Made by a program: the position numbers and the translations under genes. Positions 9,529 through 18,937 of a DNA stretch of 64,000 nucleotides are shown here, in pieces. The stretch is taken from contig NZ_CP032155.1 in NCBI RefSeq assembly GCF_008329905.1, forward strand, positions 4,898,001 through 4,962,000, written 5' to 3'. This stretch comes from Mycobacterium sp. ELW1 (GTDB lineage Bacteria > Actinomycetota > Actinomycetes > Mycobacteriales > Mycobacteriaceae). The stretch's first letter is position 1. Each line of letters opens with the position of its first letter. Below the pieces are notes generated by a model. That model searched no databases. It saw nothing but the letters and a program-made list of their open reading frames with translations, and had not been told where the DNA came from.

Positions 9529-11033
9529 CCGCCCGTCCGGTGGATCCAGTCACCGGGCTTCACTCTCCAGGTGCGGCGGGCGTATTCGATCTCGGTGTAG
9601 GGCCATTGCGTGACGATGCGACCATCGGGTGAGCGGAAATAGCTGCCGCACTGCGTCCACACCGTCTGTTCGAGTTCGGCGGAGATCTCGTCGTTGAATC
9701 GCCGTTCGGCGTCCGGGTTCACCTCCAGCGTGCCGCCCTTGCGGCGCAGGCGCGCCACCGCGTCGGCGGCCAGCCGGGCTCCGGCCTCCAGGATGTAAAC
9801 GATCGAGTTGCCACCCTGATTGGTGTTGGGCCCGTACAACATCAGGAAATTCGGGAAGCCGCTCACCGCGACGCCGAGGTAGGCGCTGGGGTCCTCGCCC
9901 CAACGCTCGTGCAGCGACTGTCCCCCGACGCCGGTGACCTCGATGCCGGCGAGGTAGCGGCTGGTCTGGAATCCGGTGGCCAGCACGATGACGTCAGCCT
10001 CGGTCGTCGACGACGCGGTGCACACCGCATTCTCGGTGACCTTCTCGATGGGCTCGGTCACCAATGACACGTTGTCCCGCTGCAGTGCGGCGTAGTAGTC
10101 GCCGCCGAGCAGCACTCGCTTGCAGCGGAACGGGTAGTCCGGGGTGAGCGCGTCGCGGAGCTGTTCGTCGGTGACGTTGCGGCGCAGGAACTCTTCGGCG
10201 ATGTGCTGTCTCCCCGTCACCCTGGGGTCGTCGATTCGCAGCGCGGTGTTGTCGTGCTGTTCCTTCCACAGCCGCCACCGCTCACGGCGCCCGGCCCAGG
10301 GGATGCGATGGAAGCGGTCGAGCTCACCGGCGGTGAAGGCACGATCGTCCTTGGGCACCATCCACGGCGGTGTGCGCTGGAAGACCGTCAGCTGGGCGGC
10401 GTCCCTGGCCAGCTCCGGAACGATCTGCACCGCACTGGCTCCCGTGCCGATGACCGCCACCCGGCAGCCGGTGACGTCGGCGCGCGGATCCCACCGCGCC
10501 GTGTGCATGATCGAACCGCCGAAGTCCGTCAACCCGTCGATATCGGGCAGCTTGGGCTCACCGAACAACCCCACCGCGCTGATCACCACGTCGGCGTAGA
10601 ACGCGAAACCGCTTCCGGTACTGACTGATTCGAGGTCGAGATCCCACTGTTGCGCGCCTTCGCTCCAGCGCAGGCTCCGCACCGCGGTGCCGGTCAGCAG
10701 GTGCCGCTCCAGATCGAAGTCCTTGGCCACCGACTCCAGGTAGGCCAGGATCTCCGGCTGCCGGGCGTAGGTGCGGCTCCAGTTCCGGTTGGGCGCGAAC
10801 GAGAACGAGTAGAGGTGGCTCTGGATGTCGCACGCCGCACCGGGGTAGGTGTTCAGCCGCCAGGTTCCGCCGACTCCGTCACAGCGTTCGATGATCGCGA
10901 TGTCGTCGATACCGATGCGCCGCAACGCGACCGCCGCGGCAAGCCCGCCGAACCCGGCGCCGATGATCGCCACCCGCGGTGATCGCCGCCGCACCACTGC
11001 CCGCAGCCGGCCGGTCAGGTATCGAGCTTTCAT
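9468..11033 (-). CDS. FAD-dependent Baeyer-Villiger-type monooxygenase (BVMO B)
   Basis: A 521-aa flavoprotein with an N-terminal FAD motif (IGAGFGGLAAAVALR), the GGTWRLNTYPG block and a match to the BVMO fingerprint FxGxxxHxxxWD (FGGSIMHTARWD). It has a second Rossmann GTGASAVQ and the LATGFQ motif near the C terminus. ATG 11033 is chosen because ATGA at 11033-11030 overlaps the upstream BVMO stop; the 18 upstream codons are shadow sequence. It is last in the arcA-ALDH-BVMO-BVMO run and convergent with the CoA-transferase. Such enzymes insert oxygen into ketones to make esters or lactones, or oxidise heteroatoms. Substrate unknown. Confidence 0.88.
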   Translation of the reverse strand: MKARYLTGRLRAVVRRRSPRVAIIGAGFGGLAAAVALRRIGIDDIAIIERCDGVGGTWRLNTYPGAACDIQSHLYSFSFAPNRNWSRTYARQPEILAYLESVAKDFDLERHLLTGTAVRSLRWSEGAQQWDLDLESVSTGSGFAFYADVVISAVGLFGEPKLPDIDGLTDFGGSIMHTARWDPRADVTGCRVAVIGTGASAVQIVPELARDAAQLTVFQRTPPWMVPKDDRAFTAGELDRFHRIPWAGRRERWRLWKEQHDNTALRIDDPRVTGRQHIAEEFLRRNVTDEQLRDALTPDYPFRCKRVLLGGDYYAALQRDNVSLVTEPIEKVTENAVCTASSTTEADVIVLATGFQTSRYLAGIEVTGVGGQSLHERWGEDPSAYLGVAVSGFPNFLMLYGPNTNQGGNSIVYILEAGARLAADAVARLRRKGGTLEVNPDAERRFNDEISAELEQTVWTQCGSYFRSPDGRIVTQWPYTEIEYARRTWRVKPGDWIHRTGGHRPSGQDPITSSASRRARS

Positions 11034-12775
11034 CTCCCGGCACCGCGCGAGATCTCGAGCCCGTCGAGCGTGCCGGCCGCCCGCCACGCGGCCAGTATGT
11101 CGGCGTATTCGGTTGGGGTGCCGTAGAAAAAGCTACCCTGCCGGGTGGTGGCGTTGGCCATGCCTTCCCGGTTGTAGTACCCCGGGGTGCAGTTCCTGGC
11201 GCGGTCGGCGGTCCCCGCGGATCTGCCAACCACGATGTCCACCCAGTTGTCCTCGGCGGCCGCCGTCGATTCGACGCGGGTCACGTTGCGGGCCAAGCTC
11301 TCGGCGATGATCCATGCGACGTGGGTGGCCTGGACGTCGAGCAGGTAGGGGAAGTTCACCGTGAAGCCCGACTGCGCGATGCTCTCGACGAAGAGGTTGG
11401 GGAACCCGGCGACCATCAAGCCGTGTAGCGTCCGGACTCCGTCACACCACTTGTCGGTCAATGTGAGGCCGTCGCGGCCGAGCACCTCGAACCCGGTGCG
11501 TCGCGCGTACTCGGTGCCCACCTCGAATCCGGTCGCGAAGATCAGGCAGTCGAGTGGATGCTCGACACCGTCGACCATGACGCCGCGTTCGGTGATGCGG
11601 TCCACGCCGCGGCCGTGGGTGTCGACCAGAGTCACGTTGGGGCGGTTGAACGTTGCCAGGTAGTCGTCGTGGAAGCACGGCCGCTTGCAGAAGTAGCCGT
11701 ACCACGGTTTGAGCGCCTCGGCGGTGTCCGGATCGGCCACGATCGCGTCGACGCGGGCGCGGACCTCCTCCATCTTCGCGAAGTCGGCCAGCTCGCCATC
11801 CTGCATCACCAGCAGCGTCTTGACGATGCTGGTCCAGGCGTCGGCCACCAGGTCCTCGTCGGCGTCGCCGCCGGCGGTGAGCTGCTGGAAGTTCTCGATG
11901 CGGCGCCGTTGCCAGCCAGGCGTCAGCGTCGCGGCCCATTGTGCATCGGTGGGCCGGTTGGCGCGGACGTCGACCGATGACGGGGTGCGCTGGAACACCG
12001 AGAGATGACCGGCGGCGCGCGCCAGGTGTGGGACGCACTGCACGGCCGTCGCACCGGTACCGATGATCCCGATCCGCTTGTCGGCCAACAGTTCCAGGTC
12101 TGCCCCGGTGTAGTCGTAATCCCACCGGCTGGTGTGGAAGGTATGCCCGGCGAACGACGCGATGCCGGGGATGCCCGGGAGTTTCGGCTTCTGCAGGTAC
12201 CCGTTGGCCATCGAGACGAACCGGGCGCGGATCGCGTCACCGCGATCGGTGTCCACGATCCACCGCTCGCTCCGCTCGTCCCACCGGATCCGGCGGACCT
12301 CGGTGTGCAGGAGGGCATTGCGATAGAGGTCGTAGTGCTCCGCGATGCGCCGGCAGTGCGCGAAGATCTCCGGGCCCTTGGCGTACTTCTCGGTCGGCAG
12401 ATAACCGACTTCCTCCAACAGCGGCATGTAGACGTAGGACTCGACGTCGCAGGCGATGCCGGGGTATCGGTTCCAGTACCAGGTGCCGCCGACGTCGGCT
12501 GCCTTGTCGATCAGCCTGATGTCGGCGATGCCGAGTTCCCGCAGCCGGGCACCGGTCAGAAGACCGCCGAACCCGGCGCCGATGATCGCGACGTCGACCT
12601 CGTCGGTGACCGGCTCGCGCGGCTCGGGCGCACCGGACCACGGGTCGGATGCGAAGCCGGCGAAGGCACCGGCCACCTCGACGTACTGACCGATACCGTC
12701 GGGGCGCAACCGGATCTCGCGCTCCCGCGCATAACGGGCGCGCAGCGCCTCGGGATCGAACGGCAGTCCGGTCAC
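11030..12775 (-). CDS. FAD-dependent Baeyer-Villiger-type monooxygenase (BVMO A)
   Basis: A 581-aa paralogue of the downstream gene. It has an N-terminal extension of about 50 residues before IGAGFGGLLTGAR, then GGTWYWNRYPG, the BVMO fingerprint FAGHTFHTSRWD, IGTGATAVQ and FATGFE. The YWNRYPG block and long C-terminal half resemble type I BVMOs of the cyclohexanone/phenylacetone type. The start is GTG 12775, supported by the GTGA overlap with the ALDH stop; a longer frame upstream is shadow sequence. Two adjacent BVMOs with an ALDH suggest stepwise ketone or steroid-like side-chain degradation, which is inference. Confidence 0.88.
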   Translation of the reverse strand: MTGLPFDPEALRARYAREREIRLRPDGIGQYVEVAGAFAGFASDPWSGAPEPREPVTDEVDVAIIGAGFGGLLTGARLRELGIADIRLIDKAADVGGTWYWNRYPGIACDVESYVYMPLLEEVGYLPTEKYAKGPEIFAHCRRIAEHYDLYRNALLHTEVRRIRWDERSERWIVDTDRGDAIRARFVSMANGYLQKPKLPGIPGIASFAGHTFHTSRWDYDYTGADLELLADKRIGIIGTGATAVQCVPHLARAAGHLSVFQRTPSSVDVRANRPTDAQWAATLTPGWQRRRIENFQQLTAGGDADEDLVADAWTSIVKTLLVMQDGELADFAKMEEVRARVDAIVADPDTAEALKPWYGYFCKRPCFHDDYLATFNRPNVTLVDTHGRGVDRITERGVMVDGVEHPLDCLIFATGFEVGTEYARRTGFEVLGRDGLTLTDKWCDGVRTLHGLMVAGFPNLFVESIAQSGFTVNFPYLLDVQATHVAWIIAESLARNVTRVESTAAAEDNWVDIVVGRSAGTADRARNCTPGYYNREGMANATTRQGSFFYGTPTEYADILAAWRAAGTLDGLEISRGAGR

Positions 12776-14226
12776 GCCGTACCCACCGCGGTGGCGATGA
12801 CTTTGGTCTCGAGGTACTCGGAGAAGCCGGCCACACCCATCTCGCGGCCGTTGCCCGACTGCTTGTAGCCGCCGAACGGGGTGTCGGCCGAATACCACAC
12901 TCCCCCATTGACACTGACCGTTCCGGTCCGCAACCGCGCAGCCACCGAGGCCGCCCGCTCCGGGTCGGAACTCCACACCGCCGCGGACAGCCCGTAGGGC
13001 GAGTCGTTGGCGATGGCGACGGCGTCGTCGTCACCGTCATGCGCCAGCACCACCAGCACCGGGCCGAAGATCTCCTCGCGCGCCACTCGTGCCGAATTGT
13101 CGAGGCCGCGAATCACCGTGGGCGCGATGAAATATCCGCGGTCCAGCCCGCCAGGACGACCTCCGCCGCAGGCAAAGGAGCCGCCTTCATCCAGTGCCAG
13201 GTCGAGATAGCCCTGCACGCGGTCCCGCTGACGCGCCGAGATCAGCGGGCCGCACACCGTCGCGGGATCGGTCGGGTCGCCGACCGCGATACCGCCCATC
13301 GCCGCGGCGGTGGCATCCACGGCCTCGTCGTATCGGTTGCGCGGCACCAGCAACCGGGTGGTGAACGCGCAGCCCTGGCCGGCGTGCCGGGAGACCGCGA
13401 CGGCAGCCGCGCCGCATGCCCGGCCCAGATCGGCGTCGTCCAGCACGACGAACGCCGACTTGCCGCCGAGTTCGAGGAAGACCTTGGTGATGTTGCCGGC
13501 TGCGGCGGCCATCACCGCGGTACCGGTGGTTGTCGACCCGGTGAACGACACCACGTCCACTCGGGGGTCCCCGCACAGCTGCGCACCCAGTCGCGGATCG
13601 CCTGCGGTCACGATGTTGACCACACCCGGCGGGAAGTCGGTGTGTTCGGCGATGATCCGGCCGATGTGGGCGGCGCACCACGGTGTCTCGGGAGCGGGCT
13701 TGAGGACCACGGTGTTGCCTGCCGCCAGCGCCGGCCCCAGCTTGGCGAGGTTGATCTGATGCGGGAAGTTGAACGGTGTGATCGCGCCGACGACGCCGTA
13801 CGGCTCACGGACCACCCAGCGCTGCGTCGCGATACCCATCGGGGATGCCACCCCGAGATCGGTTTTCCACGAATAGCTTTCGGCGGTGTCGGCGGGGAAG
13901 GCCAGATCATTGACCGGGCCTTCCAGGTGTGAACCGTGCGTGAAGGTCACCGGCGCGCCCACCTCGGCAACGGTCACCGAGCGCAGTTCCTCGATCTCCG
14001 CGATCAGAGCCGTACGCAACTGGCGAAGGCAATGCACGCGCAGCGCCACATCACGGGCCCAGTCGCCGTGGTCGAACGCGACGCGCGCGGCGGCGATCGC
14101 ACGGTCCATGTCCGCGTTGTCGGCGTCGGCTGCCAGCCCGATCTGCTCCTCGGTGGCCGGATTGACGGTGCCGAACGTGCCCGCCCCGCCGGGCACCAGC
14201 TTCCCGTCGACCAGCAGATCGGTCAC
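12772..14226 (-). CDS. NAD(P)-dependent aldehyde dehydrogenase
   Basis: A 484-aa ALDH-superfamily enzyme. [28 protein letters not shown], the catalytic Glu block [11 protein letters not shown], the catalytic Cys block [21 protein letters not shown] and [15 protein letters not shown] all appear in canonical order. The start is taken as GTG 14226 ([14 protein letters not shown]), which makes a GTGA overlap with the arcA stop; ATG 14250 is possible but would bury 28 nt in arcA. It oxidises an aldehyde to an acid and probably works with the two coupled monooxygenases downstream. Confidence 0.9.
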   Translation of the reverse strand: MTDLLVDGKLVPGGAGTFGTVNPATEEQIGLAADADNADMDRAIAAARVAFDHGDWARDVALRVHCLRQLRTALIAEIEELRSVTVAEVGAPVTFTHGSHLEGPVNDLAFPADTAESYSWKTDLGVASPMGIATQRWVVREPYGVVGAITPFNFPHQINLAKLGPALAAGNTVVLKPAPETPWCAAHIGRIIAEHTDFPPGVVNIVTAGDPRLGAQLCGDPRVDVVSFTGSTTTGTAVMAAAAGNITKVFLELGGKSAFVVLDDADLGRACGAAAVAVSRHAGQGCAFTTRLLVPRNRYDEAVDATAAAMGGIAVGDPTDPATVCGPLISARQRDRVQGYLDLALDEGGSFACGGGRPGGLDRGYFIAPTVIRGLDNSARVAREEIFGPVLVVLAHDGDDDAVAIANDSPYGLSAAVWSSDPERAASVAARLRTGTVSVNGGVWYSADTPFGGYKQSGNGREMGVAGFSEYLETKVIATAVGTA

Positions 14227-15437
14227 AGCGGGTCCCGGGCCACCGGACATGACATGCACCGCGGACCGCCGCGGCCGGTGCCGAGCTCGGAGGCGGCGAT
14301 CGGCAGCACTTCGATACCCGAATCCTGCAGCCGGGCATTGGTTTCGGTGTTGCGTTCGTAGGCGACGACGACGCCGGGGGCCACCGCGAGGGTGTTGTTG
14401 CCGTCGTCCCACTGCTCGCGTTCGGCGGTCACCGGGTCCAGCCCGGTGTCGATCACCCGCAACGCGGTTCCCATCGCGTCGGCGGCCGCCTTCACGAACG
14501 GCGCCTCGTCGAGGATTTTCACCCCGTCGGGTGTGCGTTTGATGGTGAACGCCGACAGCGAGTCACTGATCGCCGGGTACATCACCACTGCGTCGACGTC
14601 GACCATCGTGCAGACGGTGTCCAGGTGCATCTGGGCCCGCTCCTGGGCGATCGGAACGGCCAGCACCGTGTGGGCCAATCCGTCATCGAACAGGCTGCGC
14701 GCCAACGCTTCCGCACCCGCCGGGGTGGTGCGCTCGCCGACGCCGACGGCCACCACGCCAGGCGAGAGCAGTAGCACGTCTCCGCCTTCCACCGGCGCCG
14801 TGTGCGATTCGTAGGCGCGACGCACACCGAGGAAGCGCGGGTGATGCGCGTAGATGAGGTCGGTGAGTGAGGTCTCACGCATCCGCGCGGGCAGCGCCAG
14901 TGAGGTGATCGCGACCCGAGGGCCGATCCAGAACGACGAGTCGCGGGTGAACAACAGGTTCGGCAGCGGCTCGATGACGAAATCGCCGCCGTGATGCATC
15001 AGCCGGACCAGCGACATGTCCGACGTTGCGCCCGAGGGCAATTCGGTGAAGGTCATGCCCGCCATCAGCACATGCGCCAGCGCCGCCGGCTCCAGGCTGC
15101 GCAGGTACGCCGAAAGTTCCTGCGCCAGAGGAAGTCCCAGGCGCCGCGCATCGACCGCCGCGGAGATGCCCTGCATCCTGGCCGCCCCACTGTTGAGCGC
15201 CTCGGTCAGCAGTTCGGACAGCAACAGCACTTCCACGCCCCGCGACCGCAGCAGATCGGCGAACGCATCGTGTTCCTGCTGGGCCCGCGCGACCCACGGC
15301 AGACCGTCGAACAGCAGTTTGTCGTTGTTGCGTGGGGTCAACCGCTGCAGTTCGGCGCCGGGACGGTGCAGGATGACGACCCGCAGCGTCCCGACCTCGG
15401 AGTTGGAGCCAAGTACGGCGGCAGTCACGAATAGCAC
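14223..15437 (-). CDS. arcA: Arginine deiminase
   Basis: A 404-aa guanidino-group-modifying enzyme that hydrolyses arginine to citrulline and ammonia. Conserved blocks include [54 protein letters not shown] and the C-terminal [10 protein letters not shown] with the expected catalytic cysteine at about C394. The start may be ATG 15437 or GTG 15428; the family start SNSEVG follows either. It corresponds to Rv1001. No ornithine carbamoyltransferase or carbamate kinase is present, so a full arginine deiminase pathway is not encoded here. Its stop is embedded in the ALDH start. Confidence 0.92.
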   Translation of the reverse strand: MLFVTAAVLGSNSEVGTLRVVILHRPGAELQRLTPRNNDKLLFDGLPWVARAQQEHDAFADLLRSRGVEVLLLSELLTEALNSGAARMQGISAAVDARRLGLPLAQELSAYLRSLEPAALAHVLMAGMTFTELPSGATSDMSLVRLMHHGGDFVIEPLPNLLFTRDSSFWIGPRVAITSLALPARMRETSLTDLIYAHHPRFLGVRRAYESHTAPVEGGDVLLLSPGVVAVGVGERTTPAGAEALARSLFDDGLAHTVLAVPIAQERAQMHLDTVCTMVDVDAVVMYPAISDSLSAFTIKRTPDGVKILDEAPFVKAAADAMGTALRVIDTGLDPVTAEREQWDDGNNTLAVAPGVVVAYERNTETNARLQDSGIEVLPIAASELGTGRGGPRCMSCPVARDPL

Positions 15438-15475
15438 CGTAACAACACCTCAGCCAGCTCATCTATCGTCGACGT

Positions 15476-15907
15476 GTGACCGAGCACGAACTGGGGCCCG
15501 GCGAGCTCGCGGCGCGAGCCGGTGTGGCGATCTCGGCACTGCATTTCTACGAGCGCGAGGGCCTGATCAGCAGCCGCCGAACGTCGGGCAACCAGCGGCG
15601 TTACTCTCGCGACACGCTGCGGCGGGTGGCCTTCATCCGGATGTCCCAGCGCCTCGGCATCCCCCTGGCCAGGGTCCGCGAAGCACTGGCCACCTTGCCG
15701 TCCGACCGGGTTCCCACCAGCCGGGACTGGGCGCGGCTGTCGGCGGGCTGGCGCGACGACCTCGATGAGCGGATCGGCCACCTGCAGCGGTTGCGCGACA
15801 ACCTCGCCGACTGCATCGGCTGCGGTTGTCTGAGCCTGCGCAGCTGCGCACTTTCCAACCCGGAAGACGTCCTCGCCGGACACGGTCCCGGGGCGGCGAA
15901 GCTCTGA
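15476..15907 (+). CDS. soxR: Redox-sensitive MerR-family activator SoxR
   Basis: A 143-aa MerR-type regulator with an N-terminal winged helix (LAARAGVAISALHFYEREGLI and the NQRRY wing), a dimerisation helix, and the SoxR cysteine cluster CX2CXCX5C at C113, C116, C118 and C124, which binds a [2Fe-2S] cluster. In actinobacteria SoxR mostly senses redox-cycling compounds and activates nearby oxidoreductase genes. It is divergent from arcA with only 38-48 nt between. No clear SoxR palindrome was seen in that gap. The start is GTG 15476. The alkB-like gene follows 31 nt downstream. Confidence 0.88.
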   Translation: MTEHELGPGELAARAGVAISALHFYEREGLISSRRTSGNQRRYSRDTLRRVAFIRMSQRLGIPLARVREALATLPSDRVPTSRDWARLSAGWRDDLDERIGHLQRLRDNLADCIGCGCLSLRSCALSNPEDVLAGHGPGAAKL

Positions 15908-15909
15908 TT

Positions 15910-15925
15910 TCGAACAGACGTGCGA
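15910..15925 (+). promoter_or_regulatory. SOS (LexA) box upstream of the alkB-like gene
   Basis: TCGAAC-AGAC-GTGCGA matches the mycobacterial SOS box TCGAAC-N4-GTTCGA with one mismatch. It lies 13 nt before GTG 15939. A -10-like TATCCT follows at 15926-15931, giving a likely leaderless transcript with the operator just upstream of the -10. Rv1000c, the M. tuberculosis counterpart, was reported as LexA-controlled, to my recollection. Confidence 0.75.
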
Positions 15926-15938
15926 TATCCTCGAGCCT

Positions 15939-16535
15939 GTGTCTGTCCCGGTTCAGGGCGCACTGTTCGAGCACAGTGAGCGCCGAGAGCTCGGTGCCGG
16001 CGCGTGGATCGACATGCGCTCGGCATGGGTCGACGACGCCGATGCGTTGTTCGACGCCCTGCTCCACGACGTCGCCTGGCGCGCCGAACGGCGGCAGATG
16101 TATGACCGGGTGCTCGACGTTCCGCGCCTGGTCAGCTTCCACGATCTGCTGACCGAGCCGCCGCCGAATCCCGCGATCACGAAGCTGCGCCGTCGCCTCA
16201 ACGATGTGTACGCCGGCGAATTGGGTGAGCCGTTCACCAGCGCCGGGCTGTGCCTGTACCGCAACGGCGACGACAGCGTGGCATGGCACGGCGACACCAT
16301 CGGCCGCAGCAGCACCGAGGACACCATGGTGGCGATCGTCAGCCTCGGCGCCACCCGAGTGTTCGCGCTGCGGCCCCGCGGCGGCGGACAGTCGCTGCGG
16401 CTGCCGCAACACCACGGTGACCTGCTGGTGATGGGCGGTTCGTGCCAACGCACCTGGGAGCACGCCGTACCCAAAACCGCGCTGCCGAAAGGCCCGCGGA
16501 TCAGCATCCAGTTCCGCCCGCGCGACGTGCGCTGA
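15939..16535 (+). CDS. AlkB-like 2-oxoglutarate/Fe(II) dioxygenase
   Basis: A 198-aa protein with the double-stranded beta-helix signature of AlkB DNA/RNA demethylases. The iron ligands fit H117 and D119 (WHGDTIG) and H175 (EHAVPK), with 2-oxoglutarate-binding arginines in RISIQFRPR (R187, R193). The LCLYRNGDDSVAWHGD stretch is the classic AlkB nucleotide-recognition region. It removes alkyl lesions oxidatively. The start is GTG 15939, 8 nt downstream of a -10-like element, so the mRNA may be leaderless. An SOS box sits immediately upstream. It is syntenic with Rv1000c. Confidence 0.88.
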   Translation: MSVPVQGALFEHSERRELGAGAWIDMRSAWVDDADALFDALLHDVAWRAERRQMYDRVLDVPRLVSFHDLLTEPPPNPAITKLRRRLNDVYAGELGEPFTSAGLCLYRNGDDSVAWHGDTIGRSSTEDTMVAIVSLGATRVFALRPRGGGQSLRLPQHHGDLLVMGGSCQRTWEHAVPKTALPKGPRISIQFRPRDVR

Positions 16536-16537
16536 GC

Positions 16538-17197
16538 TCAGCCGCGGATCGCGTTGACGCCGGCGACCAGCAGATCGCGGGCCCGCCCGGTGTTCACCGG
16601 CACGACCGGCTTGTCGGGCAGGACCAGCGGGTTGGCGCTCACGATCACCTGATAGACCCCGAAATGGGCGGAGTAGTTGTACGTCTCGCCGGTGCGCGCC
16701 TGGTTGTTGACCACGGCCTGCAGCACCCGGTGGACGCCCAGCGTCGTGGCGCCCTCGACCGTGGGCGCCTCGACCGACTCCACCAACCCGCGTATCGCGC
16801 TGCCACTGAAGGTGACCTTGCGGCAGTCCGGCCCGGGTTCGGTCACCGGCACCGCCGAATCGGTTTCGACGGCGATCACGATGAAGCGGTTGCCCTGGCC
16901 CTCGGCCGACACGGCGGCCATATTGCCCTGGGTGCCCTGCGGCACGAGTTGTCCGGTGGCGTACTTCGCACAGGACGGCGGATCGAAGGTCAGGCCGTCG
17001 GGCAGTTTCTGGCCGGCCAGCACCTGCGGGTCGATTCCGGTCTTGGCGACCTCGGAGACCGTGAAGTCCGGACCGAAGCTCGACTTCACCGTCGTCACCT
17101 TGGCGATATCGGCCTTCGGTCCGGCCGGTGCGCCCGATGAACACGCGACCACAAGTCCGGCGCACACCACTGCGACGACCGCGCCGGGTTTCAACAT
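16538..17197 (-). CDS. DUF5642-family lipoprotein (Rv0999-like)
   Basis: A 219-aa exported lipoprotein. The N terminus has a hydrophobic signal and lipobox LVVAC at C19, followed by SSGAPAG. The body contains DGLTFDPPSCAKY, and the C terminus ends DLLVAGVNAIRG, as in DUF5642 proteins of mycobacteria. ATG 17197 is preferred over TTG 17206. Function unknown. It lies 19 nt downstream of a paralogue, so the pair is a tandem duplication in one transcript. It ends 2 nt from the convergent alkB-like gene. The position matches Rv0999. Confidence 0.75.
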   Translation of the reverse strand: MLKPGAVVAVVCAGLVVACSSGAPAGPKADIAKVTTVKSSFGPDFTVSEVAKTGIDPQVLAGQKLPDGLTFDPPSCAKYATGQLVPQGTQGNMAAVSAEGQGNRFIVIAVETDSAVPVTEPGPDCRKVTFSGSAIRGLVESVEAPTVEGATTLGVHRVLQAVVNNQARTGETYNYSAHFGVYQVIVSANPLVLPDKPVVPVNTGRARDLLVAGVNAIRG

Positions 17198-17216
17198 CGT
17201 GGCCAATGTACCTGCC

Positions 17217-17912
17217 TCACCCGCGCAAGGCAGCGACCGAAGCGACCAGGAGTTCGCCGACGGACCGGGAATCCAGTGCCGGATGCGGTGATCCGGGATC
17301 GGTGACCAGGGTGACGTAGACGACGTGGCCGTCGGCGTAGGCCTGCGCGGTGACGGCCTGCCCGTCGACCTCGGTGCCGGACTCGACGACGGTGCGGGTG
17401 GTGACCGTCATCGCGACGGTCCGGGCACCGTCGATGCCGGGCGCTTCGGACGCGGGCGCCAGGGTCACATCACCGGTGGTGTGCGCGAACGTCATCGTCC
17501 ACCGGGCGCAGTCATCGACCATCGCGTCATCCGGCGCCGGCTGGGCGGGCACCGCGACGACGACGTAAAGGGTTCCGCCCGCCCCCGACGCCGAGTAGCC
17601 GCGCGCGCCGTGATCGGCGGGCGCCGGGTCTGCCAGCCCCGCGCACTGCGGCGGGTCCGCCGTCCATCCGGATCCGAAGCCCCACAGGCCCGCAGCGCTC
17701 ACCGGCCCGGCCACGTCGGCGATCTCATAGCCGACCGGAAGCGACGACCGGATGCGTTTGATGTTCGCCGGGTTGAGCACGCCGGCGCCGGGTGCCGACG
17801 TCGACGAGGACGACGACGACGACGACGGCGGCGCAGTCTGCGCGCACGCCGCCAGACCGACGCCCGTCGCCAGGCACAGTGTCGTCGTCAGGCAGACGAT
17901 CAGCCGCCGCAC
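17217..17912 (-). CDS. DUF5642-family lipoprotein paralogue
   Basis: A 231-aa lipoprotein with signal peptide and lipobox LAAC at C23, then a short poly-Ser/Thr linker (about residues 30-42). The globular region shares DPPQCAGL with the DPPSCAKY of the downstream gene, and the C terminus is LLVASVAALRG versus LLVAGVNAIRG, so the two are paralogues. The start is GTG 17912. It is first of the two-gene unit and divergent from the amide hydrolase (17975), with 62 nt between. The Ser-rich linker suggests an extended tether from the membrane and possible O-mannosylation by Pmt; that is inference. Confidence 0.75.
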   Translation of the reverse strand: MRRLIVCLTTTLCLATGVGLAACAQTAPPSSSSSSSSTSAPGAGVLNPANIKRIRSSLPVGYEIADVAGPVSAAGLWGFGSGWTADPPQCAGLADPAPADHGARGYSASGAGGTLYVVVAVPAQPAPDDAMVDDCARWTMTFAHTTGDVTLAPASEAPGIDGARTVAMTVTTRTVVESGTEVDGQAVTAQAYADGHVVYVTLVTDPGSPHPALDSRSVGELLVASVAALRG

Positions 17913-17974
17913 GGGGCCTTGATACCACTGATTGTTCGGCCGGTGCGCGTGCCTCGCGGGCTAACGTGTCAGCC

Positions 17975-18937
17975 ATGTGTACTCGAGTGCTGTGGAACAC
18001 CAATGACCTAGCAGTCCTCACCGGGCGCTCGATGGACTGGCCGGAGTCCACGCAACCGTTGATCGTCGGGTTTCCCCGCGGGCGGGACCGCGACGGCAGC
18101 CGGCCGACCGGAATCGTCGCCGACCCGAATCCGCTGCAGTGGACCAGCCGCTACGCCAGCCTGGTGACGACCGTCTACGGACTGGGCACCGTGGACGGCC
18201 TCAACGAGGCGGGCCTGGCGGGCCACGGGCTGTACCTGAACGAGACGGACTTCGGCCCGCGCGACCCGGCCAAGCCCGGGGTGCAGGCCGGACTGTGGTT
18301 GCAGTATCTGCTGGACCAGGCGGACACGGTGGCCGAGGCGCTTCGGTTGATGGACGAGATTCAGCTGGTGAAGGTGTCGGCCCACGGACGCGACGCCAAC
18401 CTGCACGTCGCCCTCGAGGACGCCGGTGGCGACTCGGCGGTCATCGAATTCGCCCAGGGCCAGGCGGTGGTCCACCACGGCCGCCAGTTCACGTTGATGA
18501 CCAACGATCCCACCTACGACGAGCAGCTGAATCTGCTTTCCCTGCAAGACTTTTCCCATCCGAGCCGGGAGATGCCGTTGCCGGGGAACGTCAACCCGGT
18601 CGATCGGTTCCAGCGCGCCGCTTACTACAGCGCTCTGCTGCCCACACCGAGTTCGCAGCGCGAGGCCGTTGCGAGCGTGATGGCGATCATGCGCAATGTG
18701 TCGGTTCCGTTCGGCGCGCCCTATGGCGACTTCGGCGTCTACAACACCGAATACCGGACAGTGACCGACCTGACCAACCGGATGTACTTCTTCGAGTTGA
18801 CCACCAGCCCCAACGTCGTGTGGGTCGACATGGACCGGTTGACGCTCGACGACACGCCAGTCGCCGTCGACCCCTACGACGAATCGCTGATCGGCGACAT
18901 CACCGACCGCTTCACGCCGCGCGAGATGGCGTTCTAG
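17975..18937 (+). CDS. Linear amide C-N hydrolase (choloylglycine hydrolase / penicillin V acylase family)
   Basis: A 320-aa Ntn-hydrolase. The protein begins Met-Cys-Thr-Arg, so removal of Met exposes the nucleophile Cys2. Downstream blocks include LTGRSMDWPE, DGLNEAGLAGHGLYL and MTNDPTYDEQL, typical of the family. Members cleave conjugated bile acids, penicillin V or acyl-homoserine lactones. No signal peptide is visible, so it is probably cytosolic. ATG 17975 is chosen because it places Cys at position 2; the longer frame upstream runs through the neighbour's promoter. The stop overlaps the convergent tspO stop by 4 nt (CTAG). Confidence 0.87.
   Translation: MCTRVLWNTNDLAVLTGRSMDWPESTQPLIVGFPRGRDRDGSRPTGIVADPNPLQWTSRYASLVTTVYGLGTVDGLNEAGLAGHGLYLNETDFGPRDPAKPGVQAGLWLQYLLDQADTVAEALRLMDEIQLVKVSAHGRDANLHVALEDAGGDSAVIEFAQGQAVVHHGRQFTLMTNDPTYDEQLNLLSLQDFSHPSREMPLPGNVNPVDRFQRAAYYSALLPTPSSQREAVASVMAIMRNVSVPFGAPYGDFGVYNTEYRTVTDLTNRMYFFELTTSPNVVWVDMDRLTLDDTPVAVDPYDESLIGDITDRFTPREMAF

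Noticed and set aside
15438..15475. SoxR operator between arcA and soxR
   Set aside because: No SoxR-like palindrome was found in the short gap, so no site is annotated.
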